A stretch of DNA of 64,000 nucleotides. Source: Vibrio rarus. Its GTDB lineage: Bacteria; Pseudomonadota; Gammaproteobacteria; Enterobacterales; Vibrionaceae. The stretch spans positions 2,170,001-2,234,000 of the forward strand of contig NZ_AP024900.1 of assembly GCF_024347075.1 (NCBI RefSeq), written 5' to 3'. Positions 16,038 through 25,763 of the stretch are shown in pieces. The notes beneath the pieces are model-generated. The model saw nothing but the letters and a program-made list of their open reading frames with translations. It was not told the origin of the DNA and did not search any database. Each line of letters starts with the position of its first letter. The first letter of the stretch is position 1. A program made the translations under genes and the position numbers.

Positions 16038-17513
16038 CTAAGCAACAGACAGATCTTTCTTTTCCTGAGTTTGTGGCTGATTAAAATTAGCAACAAACTG
16101 TGCAATCGCATCGCGATTTAAAAGACCTACATATTTACCATTAAATACAACAGGATAAGCACTTGGCATCTTGCTGGCCGCTTTTGCTAAACGCTCGCTA
16201 AATGACAACGCTTGCCCCCCCATGAAGAAACCACCTTGATTCACTGGATACAGCGTCTCTTGATCTACAATCATCGGCTCTAATGCCGCTAAAATACTTT
16301 GCTCTGGAGACAAGGTACAAACCGGAGTTTGCATGTAATCTTTCACTGACACTACTGCATCCATGTCAAAGTCTTGACCCCACATAGCACGTAAAAGATC
16401 TTGCTGTGAGATAAAGCCTTGAACCTGATGATCATCGCTGAGTACAGCCGCTCCAGCTTGATTGTTATCAATCAATAACTTAAGTGCTGATTTGCAGTTT
16501 AACTCCTCAGAGAAAGTGATTTGATCGTCTGATGCAAGATCCGCAACTCGTAAACGCTTCATTTGTTCTAACATGGCATGCTCCAATGAATCTAAAGATG
16601 AAAAATTAATATCTGAATTTTTTATAGGGTAAATGGATGTCGTCGAGCTTTGTTTAGGTTCTATGCTCCAATAAGCAAGACCAACCAACACAGCACCACC
16701 AAAAATGTTCCCTAACGTCACCGGAATTAAATTCGCAGTGATAAATTGTTTTATATTGAGTAGGTGTAGATGAATACCTGCGTCCGTAGCTGCGCTAAGC
16801 ATATGAGTATCAGCCGTTGCCTTAATGGCGATCCCTAAAGGAACCATAAACATATTGGCAATACTGTGCTCAAAGCCTGAGCTAACAAACATGGCGACAG
16901 GTAGCAGCACAAGAAAGGCTTTGCTGGCACTCTCTTTACTACTGAAGCTCATCCAAATACCCAGGCAAACCAATAGGTTACACATCACACCTAATGAGAA
17001 TGCCTGCCACCAAGAGTGCTCAAGCTTATGAGCTGAAATACTCAGAGCATTCAGCCCCCAGTTGCCGTGATCAAGAATGTGCATCTTGGCCATCATAATG
17101 AAAGCAAGGGTTAACATGGCACCGATAAAATTCCCGGCATACACACGCCCCCAACATACTAACAACTGTTTTGTCGTCACCCTTTTTTGAGCCCAAGCAA
17201 CAGAGCTCAATACCGTACTGGTGAATAACTCACCGCCACACACAACAACCAGCATTAAGCCTAGGCTGAAGGCAAGACCACCAACAAAGCGAGTCATTCC
17301 CCACCCGTTGTTATGAGTCCCAGTCGTCACAGTGATATAGAAGACGAATGCTAAGGCGATAAACGCTCCAGCAAACACAGCTAAACCAAAAGACTGTTTA
17401 AATGATTTAAGTACTTTTTGATGCCCATAGTCTGCAGCTTGCATAGTCAACGTTAGCTTCGCTTTTGACGAACTAATATCAACCAATTCAGGACTTGGGC
17501 GTTTTAATGGCAT
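16038..17513 (-). CDS. focA: FocA-type formate channel with a C-terminal CBS pair (491 aa)
   Basis: Residues about 20-285 are a formate/nitrite channel. They contain TTGT, the loop CGGELFTSTVL near 92-102, and VSSGFEHSIANMFMVPLGI near 210-228, whose His216 corresponds to the gating histidine of E. coli FocA. After the last helix (~283) comes a linker, then about 150 residues (340-480) with two CBS-like repeats (AGAAVLSDDHQVQGFISQQD and KYVGLLNRDAIAQF). E. coli FocA ends after the channel at 285 residues. The start was set at the ATG preceded by a perfect AAGGAGG. The CBS pair suggests nucleotide control of the pore, which is an inference. Confidence 0.88.
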   Translation of the reverse strand: MPLKRPSPELVDISSSKAKLTLTMQAADYGHQKVLKSFKQSFGLAVFAGAFIALAFVFYITVTTGTHNNGWGMTRFVGGLAFSLGLMLVVVCGGELFTSTVLSSVAWAQKRVTTKQLLVCWGRVYAGNFIGAMLTLAFIMMAKMHILDHGNWGLNALSISAHKLEHSWWQAFSLGVMCNLLVCLGIWMSFSSKESASKAFLVLLPVAMFVSSGFEHSIANMFMVPLGIAIKATADTHMLSAATDAGIHLHLLNIKQFITANLIPVTLGNIFGGAVLVGLAYWSIEPKQSSTTSIYPIKNSDINFSSLDSLEHAMLEQMKRLRVADLASDDQITFSEELNCKSALKLLIDNNQAGAAVLSDDHQVQGFISQQDLLRAMWGQDFDMDAVVSVKDYMQTPVCTLSPEQSILAALEPMIVDQETLYPVNQGGFFMGGQALSFSERLAKAASKMPSAYPVVFNGKYVGLLNRDAIAQFVANFNQPQTQEKKDLSVA

Positions 17514-17752
17514 ATTTTCCTCCTTTATCTTGGATGACACTGACTTAAAGTAAGTAAGCCATCCGCTGTAATCGAATGCTCTCTGTTGAAAGCCCATTTA
17601 GATTACGAGAAGATTTAAAGAAAAAATATCTAGTAGTTTTGAAGGTGATCGTGAGGAAAGCTGATGATAGGAATCGCGTTGCATTGAACCCCCTCACCCA
17701 CATCAATTATAAGCAAGAGGTTGAATAGTAGTATAAGAAAAAATGACTGCCG

Positions 17753-18361
17753 TTATTTGAGTGTATAAAAGCCTGAGTAAATTCGTGTTGCCGTTGTAAA
17801 CCAACACATTGCGCCAAATATATAGGCAATTTCAGCAAAGTAATTAGGCAATAGACACATCAAAATAAAGCAGCTAATGGTTTCTGTGCCCTCAGTGAGA
17901 CCACTCATGTAGTAAAGTGACTTGTGCTTATACACTGGGTTGTCAATGCCCCGCTTTCCTGCCATTACAGCAAAAGCGAGAAAACTACTTCCTGTGCCAA
18001 TAAAGGCAAATATCAGAAAAGCACCCGCTATCGCATTTAACTCAGGGTTAGCTAAGACAAAACCAAATGGCACCATAGAGTAAAATAGGAAGTCGAGGCT
18101 GATATCCAAAAACCCCCCGGCATCAGTAATTCCTTGTCTGCGCGCCAGCGCCCCATCTAAACCATCAAAAATACGATTAAGAACAATAAATATCAGCGCT
18201 GCAATGTAGTGCTCTAGCAGTAACATTGGTAAAGCAACGCACCCTAAAAGAAAGCCACACAATGTGGTTTGGTTTGCTGTAACCCCTAAGCGTTCCAAAA
18301 CCTTAGCCCCTTGAGCTAGAGGCCAACGAATCACCTTAATACTAAAACTATCAAGCATCAC
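17753..18361 (-). CDS. ynjF: CDP-alcohol phosphatidyltransferase family protein YnjF (202 aa)
   Basis: An integral membrane enzyme of the family that swaps CMP on CDP-diacylglycerol for an alcohol. The diagnostic DGxxAR...G...D...D motif is intact (DGLDGALARRQGITDAGGFL, then DISLD) at about residues 67-91. Several hydrophobic helices follow. It overlaps the upstream ATPase gene by 11 bases and is the last gene of the operon, in the same place as E. coli ynjF. The true alcohol substrate is unknown even in E. coli. Confidence 0.88.
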   Translation of the reverse strand: MMLDSFSIKVIRWPLAQGAKVLERLGVTANQTTLCGFLLGCVALPMLLLEHYIAALIFIVLNRIFDGLDGALARRQGITDAGGFLDISLDFLFYSMVPFGFVLANPELNAIAGAFLIFAFIGTGSSFLAFAVMAGKRGIDNPVYKHKSLYYMSGLTEGTETISCFILMCLLPNYFAEIAYIFGAMCWFTTATRIYSGFYTLK

Positions 18362-18998
18362 CGCGCTCCCATGGCCAATTCAATACCCGGCTATTATTTG
18401 GGATATCTTGCTCATCATGCGTCACCATTAACGCAGGAATGTTAGCAACTTGCAGTTGTTCAAATACCCAATCACGAAACTGACTGCGAAGTTGCCTATC
18501 TAATTTACTAAATGGCTCATCCAGTAAAGCGACTTCTGGTTGCGCCAGCAACATTCGAGTTAAACTAATGCGTGCTCTTTGACCGCCAGATAATTGTTCT
18601 GGATAAGCCTGTGCCAGTTGGCTTAATGATATTTCTTGTAAAGCTTGTATGGCTTGCGCTTTCCTATGTTTACCTTTAATTGTATTAGGCAGAGCAAAAG
18701 CCAGATTTTGCCAAACACAAAGATGCGGAAACAAAAGATCATCTTGAAATAAAATGCCAACACGGCGCTCATGAGCCGGAATGGTATGCAAAGCACGTTC
18801 ATTTAACTCAACCTGACCTTGGTAGGTAAACTCTGCCGATAAATGGCCTGCGATCACATCTAATAATGTTGATTTACCACAACCACTGGGTCCCATTAGT
18901 GAGACCACTTCACCAGGATGAATCGCTATATTCAACTCATCAAATAGCATTGTTCCATCACATTTACTCACAGTGAGATTTTTAAGACACAGACTCAT
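18351..18998 (-). CDS. ynjD: ABC transporter ATP-binding protein YnjD (215 aa)
   Basis: A single ATPase domain that powers the importer. The Walker A GPSGCGKST is at residues 36-44, the ABC signature LSGGQ at 136-140 and the Walker B ALLDEPF at 157-163, followed by the switch His in MVTHDEQD. It overlaps the permease gene by 17 bases and ynjF by 11, so translation is probably coupled. Sequence and order match E. coli ynjBCDF, with the rhodanese gene ynjE absent. Confidence 0.92.
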   Translation of the reverse strand: MSLCLKNLTVSKCDGTMLFDELNIAIHPGEVVSLMGPSGCGKSTLLDVIAGHLSAEFTYQGQVELNERALHTIPAHERRVGILFQDDLLFPHLCVWQNLAFALPNTIKGKHRKAQAIQALQEISLSQLAQAYPEQLSGGQRARISLTRMLLAQPEVALLDEPFSKLDRQLRSQFRDWVFEQLQVANIPALMVTHDEQDIPNNSRVLNWPWERGDA

Positions 18999-20673
18999 CA
19001 GACTGCAACCTCTTATAATTTATACGACGACGCCGTGTTTGCACTCGGCTACCTAATATGGCGATAAAGAAAAAGACCAAAGGAAGTAACGCTTGCCATA
19101 GGGCATAAATAGCCGTCACTCGGCGGTCAAAGCCACTGGATAATGCAACGGCTTCGGTGGTCAAGGTAGAGATCCGCCCTGCCCCTAATATTAATGTGGG
19201 TAAATACTGGGATAAACTCACACTGATCCCCACCGCCCAAGCAAATAAAATAGCGGGGAAAAGTTGCACTCCCTTCACTTTAATAAATACCCTTAATGGC
19301 GTTTTACCTAAACTGAGCGCCACTCGACTGAGTGCTTCGTTATAGCTTCGCCATGGTCCATCCATCGCCAAATAAACAAATGGAAATGCAAAGAACATAT
19401 GTGCCCAGCACACCCACAACCAATGTGCGTTACCACCGATAAATAACGTCGTAACTTGCAGACCAAATAAAATAGACAATTGTGGGATCAGCATAGGGAT
19501 GGCAATGATGTATCCTGGCACTTGCCAGCGATAACGAATACGATATTCATGGGCAATTAAAGCTAATACAACAGCAATGCTGGCAGAGACTAACGCTAAA
19601 CTGAGGCTTTGTTCTATCGTTGAGACAATCGATGACCACTCATATTGCCAAAACTGTAGCGAGTAACGACTTGGGATAAGCTGAGGAAAGCGCCAACGTT
19701 GCGCAATACTCCATAATAACATTAAGGGTAGCATCACCGCTGTCAGCAATAGCATTGCACTAAACACACTTTTGCCCGGTAACGCACATCCTCGTCTGCC
19801 CGCAACCTGCCAAGAGGTTATTTTTTTAGTCAATAACCACTCTATAACCCTAGCGAATAAAATAATGAAGCCGGCGATCACAAACAGCACAATCGCACCG
19901 GCTGATGCCCGAGGAAGTAAAGAAAGATCCGGCTCATTAAACCATTGCCATACTAATACAGCGAAGGTGGGAGGATTCGTCGGACCAACAATAAGAGCCA
20001 CATCCACCACAGATAAGCTATACGCTAATACAGCCAACATAGGAAAACGAAGCTTAATCAACCATGGCGTAAAAATACATTTCCACCATCCATGAGCACG
20101 ACTGTAGCCCATAGAGGCTGAGATTTTTTGCGTTTTATCGATATTAAGTTGTCTTAATATCGGGATACTCATCAACAATAAAAACGGCACTTCTTTTATT
20201 GCCAACATGACAATCAACCCCAGAGCATTAGGGTCATGAATGAGGAAGGCCAATTGATGTGCCGAAGCTTGGTTAAGATCATAGCCAAATACAGCATGAA
20301 ATAAACGCACCCCAAGCCCTGTAGGGTCAAATAAAAAAGCAAAGCCAATAGCAAACGCCACGTGTGGCACCGATAACAATGGCGACAAGGACCACTCAAT
20401 TTTCTTCCACCACGATGTATTCCAACACGCTTGCACAATAGCAAAAGAAATCAAGCACGCTAAGTAGCTACTGGCCATCGCTGAAAAGAAGGTTAAAGCG
20501 ATGGAACGCCACACGCCATGCCAATTAAATACTTGCTCAAAACCGTGCAGTGACGGAGTCATCATCCCCAGCGGTGGAACATAACTTAGGGAGGATGACA
20601 CCACGCCTAATATTCCAGGGACTGTGGGTACTATGCATAATAGCACCACCAGTCCGTAGAAAAATCGTAGCAT
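18982..20673 (-). CDS. ynjC: ABC transporter fused permease YnjC (563 aa)
   Basis: A double-length inner-membrane permease with two homologous halves and about 12 helices, like the thiamin and iron permeases ThiP and SfuB. Coupling-loop (EAA-type) sequences are visible: ISASMGYSRAHGWWKCIFTPW at about 183-203 and LSRVALSLGKTPLRVFIKV in the second half. The start ATG is only 6 bases after the ynjB stop. It forms the pore of the YnjBCD transporter; the substrate has not been established. Confidence 0.9.
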   Translation of the reverse strand: MLRFFYGLVVLLCIVPTVPGILGVVSSSLSYVPPLGMMTPSLHGFEQVFNWHGVWRSIALTFFSAMASSYLACLISFAIVQACWNTSWWKKIEWSLSPLLSVPHVAFAIGFAFLFDPTGLGVRLFHAVFGYDLNQASAHQLAFLIHDPNALGLIVMLAIKEVPFLLLMSIPILRQLNIDKTQKISASMGYSRAHGWWKCIFTPWLIKLRFPMLAVLAYSLSVVDVALIVGPTNPPTFAVLVWQWFNEPDLSLLPRASAGAIVLFVIAGFIILFARVIEWLLTKKITSWQVAGRRGCALPGKSVFSAMLLLTAVMLPLMLLWSIAQRWRFPQLIPSRYSLQFWQYEWSSIVSTIEQSLSLALVSASIAVVLALIAHEYRIRYRWQVPGYIIAIPMLIPQLSILFGLQVTTLFIGGNAHWLWVCWAHMFFAFPFVYLAMDGPWRSYNEALSRVALSLGKTPLRVFIKVKGVQLFPAILFAWAVGISVSLSQYLPTLILGAGRISTLTTEAVALSSGFDRRVTAIYALWQALLPLVFFFIAILGSRVQTRRRRINYKRLQSDESVS

Positions 20674-20679
20674 CAGCGC

Positions 20680-21825
20680 TTATTGCCCATAACGTTTCAG
20701 CCACTCTTGCTCAATTTTCACCTGCCAGCTTGGGTGAGGTTCAGCAATAGACTTAAACTGCTCAGAAGCTTGAGCTGTGCCCTTTAAATACTTTTGTTGC
20801 AGTACTGAAGGATCGCCCCATACATTAAGATCCCCTTTATGGGATTGAGCTTCTGGGCTAAGTAAAAAGTTAATCGCCACCAGCGCCCCTTCTTTTACTG
20901 AAGAGTTCCAAGGAATAGCCAAAAAGTGAATATTAGAAAGTGCGCCGCTATCCATTGCGTAAGGTTTGGTTGTGTATTCCAAATTCCCCGCAGCCTGTGC
21001 CGAATACACAGCATTAGGATTAAAGGTAATCGCTAAATCAAGCTGCCCATCATCCAACAAGCGAATCGTCTCCGCTGAACCTGCAGGAAACTGCTTACCG
21101 CTACGCCATGCAACACTATGGAAGGTATCAAGATAGCCCCATAATAAAGGGCTTAAACGAGAAAAGGCATCCTCAGTTACCGGTTGAGCCAATGCGGGAT
21201 CATTATCTGAAAGTTCAATCAGCAACGCTTTTAAGAAGCTACTGCCATGAAACTCTGGAGGTTTAGGATAAGTCAGGCGGTTCGGGTGCACTTTGGCATA
21301 ACTTAACAAATCGGCAAATGATGCTGGCGGTAGCGTTAAACGCTCTTCATCATAAATAAAGACTAACTGCCCCACTCCCCACGGGGCTTCAAGCCCTTCC
21401 GTTGGCTCTGAAAAATCAACAGTGACAGGAAGTGACTTATCAACATACTGCCAACTAGGTAACGACTCAGTAAAAGGGCCAAATAACAGCTCTTTCTCTT
21501 TCATTGACTTAAAGTTTTCACCATTAATCCAAACCAGATCAATACTGCCACCTTCACTTTTACCTACCGCTTTTTCTGCTATTAATCGTGGGGTACTTTC
21601 TGCTATATCCGATACTTTGACATGTTTTAATGTCACCGAATATTGTTGCTGTAACTGTTTATTAGCCCATTGAATATAGCGATTAATTTCTTGGCTACCA
21701 CCCCATGCGTGAAAATAGACCGTTTGCCCTTGGGCCTTTTTTTCTATTTGTTCCCAATCAAGAGTAGCGCCATTCACTGCAAACGTTGTGCACAATGTTA
21801 GGGCTGCCGTTAATAATTTTTTCAT
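20680..21825 (-). CDS. ynjB: ABC transporter substrate-binding protein YnjB (381 aa)
   Basis: The periplasmic receptor of the YnjBCD importer. A Sec signal peptide (MKKLLTAALTLCTTFAVNGA) leads into a two-lobed binding protein containing GQTVYFHAWGGSQEINRYI at about 32-50 and APWGVGQLVFIYD near 147. The start was placed at the Met before the signal peptide, preceded by GGAAG; a longer in-frame reading upstream has no signal. No thiamin riboswitch was recognised in the 290 bases upstream. An IS30-type element begins 295 bases upstream. Confidence 0.9.
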   Translation of the reverse strand: MKKLLTAALTLCTTFAVNGATLDWEQIEKKAQGQTVYFHAWGGSQEINRYIQWANKQLQQQYSVTLKHVKVSDIAESTPRLIAEKAVGKSEGGSIDLVWINGENFKSMKEKELLFGPFTESLPSWQYVDKSLPVTVDFSEPTEGLEAPWGVGQLVFIYDEERLTLPPASFADLLSYAKVHPNRLTYPKPPEFHGSSFLKALLIELSDNDPALAQPVTEDAFSRLSPLLWGYLDTFHSVAWRSGKQFPAGSAETIRLLDDGQLDLAITFNPNAVYSAQAAGNLEYTTKPYAMDSGALSNIHFLAIPWNSSVKEGALVAINFLLSPEAQSHKGDLNVWGDPSVLQQKYLKGTAQASEQFKSIAEPHPSWQVKIEQEWLKRYGQ

Positions 21826-22119
21826 AGAGACTTCCGTTACTATCCTTGGCTTTTGCCTATAAAAGGGTGAATTATATAAATCTGGCAGGCGATAGGTTAT
21901 TTTAATATGCCACCATGGCTTAAGGTAAGCTTTTTTACATCCTAACCTCAAGGGGCTGTAAATAGCAAAGCTAAATAGGTATTTTATAAAGACCTGACAT
22001 TAAGGTAATTACTTTCAATTAAATTTATAGCTTTTGTAATAATGAACAAATATTCTTAATGAATTGCCCTCTTATTTTTTACTGTGCTATTTCTGTGAAT
22101 CGTTTTAATTTGGCTTACC

Positions 22120-23208
22120 CCCGATTTCAGATAATAACTGCGACATTCATGGAAAGGCATAGAAGAAGAAGCCAACTGCCGAAAGTGGTACGCTCTTCTC
22201 GCCAAAGAAACAAGCAGAACTACTATGAATTATCAGCAGTTGACCGAGGGAAGAAGATATCAAATTTCTGCCCTTTTGGAACGGGGAATTTCAATATCTG
22301 AAATTGCTAAGACAGTTAAATGCCATCGCTCAACCGTTTATCGAGAGCTGAAACGATGTAGCAAGAAAGAACAATATCGGCCAGACAAAGCACATCATCA
22401 ATCAATAGAAAAACGACGGCAAGCCCGTAAGTATCAAGTACCTCAATCGCGTATAGATTTTATTGAGGTTCTGTTGTCTATCGATTGGAGTCCAGAGCAA
22501 ATATCTAATGTCTTAACCCGCGCAGGGGCTAAAGTGAGCCATGAGTGGATTTACCGATTCGTCGCTCGTAATAAGCGACAAGGTGGAAAGCTATTTAAGC
22601 ACTTGCGCCAAGGCCATAAGCGGTATCGACGGGGCAAGACAGAGAAAGCACCTGCAATCAAAAACGCAGTTTCAATAGATGAAAGGCCTGACATTGTTGA
22701 TAGTCGTGAACGCTTTGGTGACTGGGAAATTGATACGGTCTTAGGCAAGCATGGAACGGGGGCAATTGTCACTCTCTTAGAGCGTCAAACGCGTTTTTAT
22801 CTGACACAGAAAGTGCCCTCTAAGTCAGCAAAAGACGTGACTAACGCAACCATAGCAATGCTGATGCCTTATAAAGCGTTCGTTCATACTATTACCGCAG
22901 ATAATGGTCGTGAGTTTGCAGGTCATGAAGAAATAGCACGGGCATTAGAAACCGACGTGTACTTCGCACACCCTTACAGCTCTTGTGAACGAGGAGCGAA
23001 TGAAAATGCTAACGGCCTGTTGAGACAGTACGTAAAGAAAGGAACAGATCTAAGAACGGTTAGTGATGATGATATTGAAAGGGCGCAACAACGAATTAAT
23101 TATCGTCCAAAAAAGTGTTTAGGGTTCAAGCAACCTGCTGTCATTTTTAGAGAAATGATGGAGGCTACTTGAATATTAAGAATGTCGCACTTCGGAGTTG
23201 AATTCGGG
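22120..23208 (+). mobile_element. IS30-family insertion sequence, about 1.09 kb
   Basis: The transposase gene is flanked by imperfect terminal inverted repeats. The left end reads CCCGATTTCAGATAATAACT followed by GCGACATTC, and the right end, reversed, reads CCCGAATTCAACTCCGAAGT followed by the same GCGACATTC. Flanking CC on both sides (22118-22119 and 23209-23210) could be a 2-bp target duplication. The element lies between ynjB and the DUF2058 gene and looks complete. Confidence 0.85.
22225..23172 (+). CDS. IS30-family transposase (315 aa)
   Basis: A DDE transposase that mobilises the surrounding element. The N-terminal helix-turn-helix (LTEGRRYQISALLERGISIS, then EIAKTVKCHRSTVYRELKR) binds the ends. 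The catalytic triad can be placed at FGDWEIDTV (Asp), ITADNGREF (Asp) and ERGANENANGLLRQY (Glu), the last being the IS30 hallmark. Length is slightly below the family average but no frame is broken, so it is probably active. Confidence 0.95.
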   Translation: MNYQQLTEGRRYQISALLERGISISEIAKTVKCHRSTVYRELKRCSKKEQYRPDKAHHQSIEKRRQARKYQVPQSRIDFIEVLLSIDWSPEQISNVLTRAGAKVSHEWIYRFVARNKRQGGKLFKHLRQGHKRYRRGKTEKAPAIKNAVSIDERPDIVDSRERFGDWEIDTVLGKHGTGAIVTLLERQTRFYLTQKVPSKSAKDVTNATIAMLMPYKAFVHTITADNGREFAGHEEIARALETDVYFAHPYSSCERGANENANGLLRQYVKKGTDLRTVSDDDIERAQQRINYRPKKCLGFKQPAVIFREMMEAT

Positions 23209-23237
23209 CCTAGCTAATAAGTACTTTTAATCGAGCA

Positions 23238-23262
23238 TAAAAAAGGGCAGCCAAAGCTACCC
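23238..23262 (-). terminator. Intrinsic terminator of the DUF2058 gene
   Basis: On the minus strand GGGTAGC and GCTGCCC pair around TTTG and are followed by a T-run. It lies 26 bases past the stop codon. Confidence 0.8.
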
Positions 23263-23287
23263 TAAAATAAATGACACTAAACCAGAA

Positions 23288-23809
23288 TTACCACATAAGA
23301 TCGTCAGGAACGACAAAGTCTTTATATGGGTCATCTTCGTCTGGTGTATCGTCTTCCGTTTTAATGGTTTCAACAATCGCTTCCGGCACACGGGTAGCTA
23401 TCTTCTCTGCCACAATCGTTGGGATCACAGCGTAGCTTTCGCCGTAACGTGCGATACTTAAAATGCCTTTGATTAATTGGCTACGATTCAACTCTTCCAC
23501 ATACAGTGATTTAACTAGCGTCCCATCGGTGAAGTTATACTTGATCTCACCTTTACTAATATCAATGCGATTCATTTCAATTAACTGTTTTACTTGAGCT
23601 TTAAGTTCTTTAGCAAGACGCTGCTGCTCACGCTCTTGGTTAATTTTTTTATCGCGCTCTTGCTGAGCAATGCGGTTTTCTTCTGCTGCGGCTTTCGCTT
23701 CACGAGCTTGTACTCGGGACTTCTTTGCGCCTTTTTTTGCTTTCTTGAGCTTCTTCTCGTTCACCAAGCCCGCTTTTAGCATTTGTTCTTGAAGGGTCAG
23801 TTTTGCCAT
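23288..23809 (-). CDS. yaiL: DUF2058 family nucleic-acid-associated protein YaiL (173 aa)
   Basis: A small, highly charged protein. Residues 1-75 form a Lys/Arg/Glu-rich helix (KKLKKAKKGAKKSRVQAREA) that is probably a coiled coil. Residues about 80-145 form the DUF2058 domain (IEMNRIDISKGEIKYNFTDG). The C-terminus is acidic (EDDTPDEDDPYKDF). Relatives are annotated as nucleoprotein or polynucleotide-associated, without a proven role. It has its own terminator and is separate from guaA. Confidence 0.85.
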   Translation of the reverse strand: MAKLTLQEQMLKAGLVNEKKLKKAKKGAKKSRVQAREAKAAAEENRIAQQERDKKINQEREQQRLAKELKAQVKQLIEMNRIDISKGEIKYNFTDGTLVKSLYVEELNRSQLIKGILSIARYGESYAVIPTIVAEKIATRVPEAIVETIKTEDDTPDEDDPYKDFVVPDDLMW

Positions 23810-23893
23810 TTCTAATACTTCTATTGTTCAATTAATCTCATTACGGTTATTTTCGCACGCTTAACACTATTTTTCCTAATTTTTGAGTCACAT

Positions 23894-23924
23894 AAAAAAA
23901 CCCGCAAGTCATACTCACGGGTTT
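23894..23924 (-). terminator. Intrinsic terminator of guaBA
   Basis: On the minus strand AAACCCG and CGGGTTT pair and are followed by a run of T residues. It lies 30 bases past the guaA stop. Confidence 0.85.
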
Positions 23925-23953
23925 ATTGTCATTGCTTTAAGCTAATGTGTTGC

Positions 23954-25531
23954 TTATTCCCACTCGATAGTCGCAGGTGGCTTACCTGAAATATCGTAAA
24001 CAACGCGAGAAATGCCTTCTACTTCGTTGATGATACGGTTAGATACCTTACCAAGGAAGTCGTATGGAAGGTGTGCCCAATGAGCGGTCATAAAGTCGAT
24101 GGTTTCTACTGCGCGTAGGGATACAACCCAGTCGTATTTACGACCATCGCCCATTACGCCAACAGAGCGTACTGGTAAGAACACAGTAAATGCTTGAGAG
24201 ACTTTATGGTAAAGATCGGCATTGTGCAGTTCTTCAATAAAGATAGCATCGGCGCGACGTAGTAAGTCACAGTACTCTTTTTTGATTTCACCAAGCACGC
24301 GAACACCTAGACCTGGCCCTGGGAACGGGTGGCGGTAAAGCATGTTGTATGGCAGACCAAGCTCTAGACCAATCTTACGGACTTCATCTTTAAACAGTTC
24401 ACGCAATGGTTCAACTAAGCCCATTTCCATATCGTCTGGCAAACCGCCTACGTTATGGTGAGACTTAATCACATGTGCTTTACCTGTTTTAGAAGCGGCT
24501 GATTCGATAACGTCAGGGTAAATAGTCCCTTGTGCCAACCATTTAGCATTTTTAAGCTTCTTAGACTCTTCATCAAATACATCCACAAATACGTGACCAA
24601 TCGTCTTACGTTTTTGCTCAGGATCAGATTGACCTTCCAGAGCTTTAAGGAAACGCTCTTCTGCTTCAATCTTGATGATGTTGAGACCAAAATGATCACC
24701 AAACATATCCATCACTTGCTCGCCTTCGTTGAGACGAAGAAGACCGTTATCAACAAACACACAAGTGAGTTTGTCGCCGATGGCACGGTGTACTAGCATA
24801 GCAACAACAGAAGAATCTACACCGCCGGACAGGCCAAGGATCACTTCGTCATCACCCACTTGCTCTTTAATGCGAGCAATTGCGTCATCAATGATAGATT
24901 GCGAAGTCCATAGCTTTTCACAACCACATACGTTCATCACGAAGTTTTCAAGCATACGCGCACCTTGGCGAGTATGAGTCACTTCTGGGTGGAATTGAAC
25001 GCCGTAGTATTTTTTCTCTTCATTTGCCATAGCAGCAAACGGACAAGTATCTGTTTCAGCAATCTTAGTAAAGTCAGATGGGATTTCTACGACTTTGTCA
25101 CCGTGGCTCATCCAAACATCTAAAAGAGCATTGCCGTCTTCAGCAATGGCATCTTCAATGCCGTTAAATAGAGCAGACTCTTTAACCACTTTAACTTGTG
25201 CGTAACCAAATTCGCGCTCATCGGAACCGGCAACTTTACCACCAAGTTGCTCCGCCATTGTTTGCATGCCGTAACAAACGCCCAGCACAGGAACACCAGA
25301 ATCAAACACATATTGAGGTGCACGAGGAGAGTTAAGTTCTGTAACACTTTCTGGGCCACCAGAAAGAATGATGCCGTCTGGATTAAATTCACGGATATCC
25401 GCTTCTTCTACATCCCAGCTCCAAAGCTCACAGTAAACACCAATTTCACGTACACGGCGCGCAACCAGTTGAGTGTACTGAGAACCAAAATCAAGGATCA
25501 AAATACGTTGGTCGTGGATATTCTTAGTCAT
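23954..25531 (-). CDS. guaA: GMP synthase, glutamine-hydrolysing (525 aa)
   Basis: It converts XMP to GMP with ATP and glutamine. The N-terminal class I amidotransferase has its nucleophile in [11 protein letters not shown] (Cys86 region) and His/Glu in [10 protein letters not shown]. The ATP-pyrophosphatase loop is [11 protein letters not shown] at about 234-244. The C-terminal dimerisation domain ends in KPPATIEWE. Length is identical to E. coli GuaA. It follows guaB across 232 bases that hold AT-rich palindromes. Confidence 0.98.
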   Translation of the reverse strand: MTKNIHDQRILILDFGSQYTQLVARRVREIGVYCELWSWDVEEADIREFNPDGIILSGGPESVTELNSPRAPQYVFDSGVPVLGVCYGMQTMAEQLGGKVAGSDEREFGYAQVKVVKESALFNGIEDAIAEDGNALLDVWMSHGDKVVEIPSDFTKIAETDTCPFAAMANEEKKYYGVQFHPEVTHTRQGARMLENFVMNVCGCEKLWTSQSIIDDAIARIKEQVGDDEVILGLSGGVDSSVVAMLVHRAIGDKLTCVFVDNGLLRLNEGEQVMDMFGDHFGLNIIKIEAEERFLKALEGQSDPEQKRKTIGHVFVDVFDEESKKLKNAKWLAQGTIYPDVIESAASKTGKAHVIKSHHNVGGLPDDMEMGLVEPLRELFKDEVRKIGLELGLPYNMLYRHPFPGPGLGVRVLGEIKKEYCDLLRRADAIFIEELHNADLYHKVSQAFTVFLPVRSVGVMGDGRKYDWVVSLRAVETIDFMTAHWAHLPYDFLGKVSNRIINEVEGISRVVYDISGKPPATIEWE

Positions 25532-25763
25532 TTAGAAATCTCAATAGTATTAGATGGATGGAGGTAGACACCTCCACAACTTTAAATAAATTTTATTCTA
25601 ATCTAGATATACCTAGATTAGATTTGGCTAAGCAAATTGCTCGTTATATAAGAGAAGGCGCACCGTTTACCTAATACTAATCGTAAAAAGTAACTGAGCA
25701 CCTTCTGTATAACGTTAGGAAAACCATCGCCATAAAAATAACGATGGTTATAAACCGCAATAA
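25532..25763. other. guaB-guaA intercistronic region with hairpins
   Basis: A perfect 10-bp palindrome (TCTAATCTAG/CTAGATTAGA, 25597-25622) and an 8-bp hairpin (AACCATCG/CGATGGTT, 25732-25749) are present. The latter, followed on the minus strand by TTTTCC, may attenuate transcription after guaB. CTAATACTAATCGTAA near 25672 resembles the end of the Vibrio palindromic repeat but is only a fragment. Confidence 0.45.

Noticed and set aside
21826..22119. Thiamin or other riboswitch upstream of ynjB
   Set aside because: The conserved THI-box core was not found and no alternative riboswitch core was recognisable.
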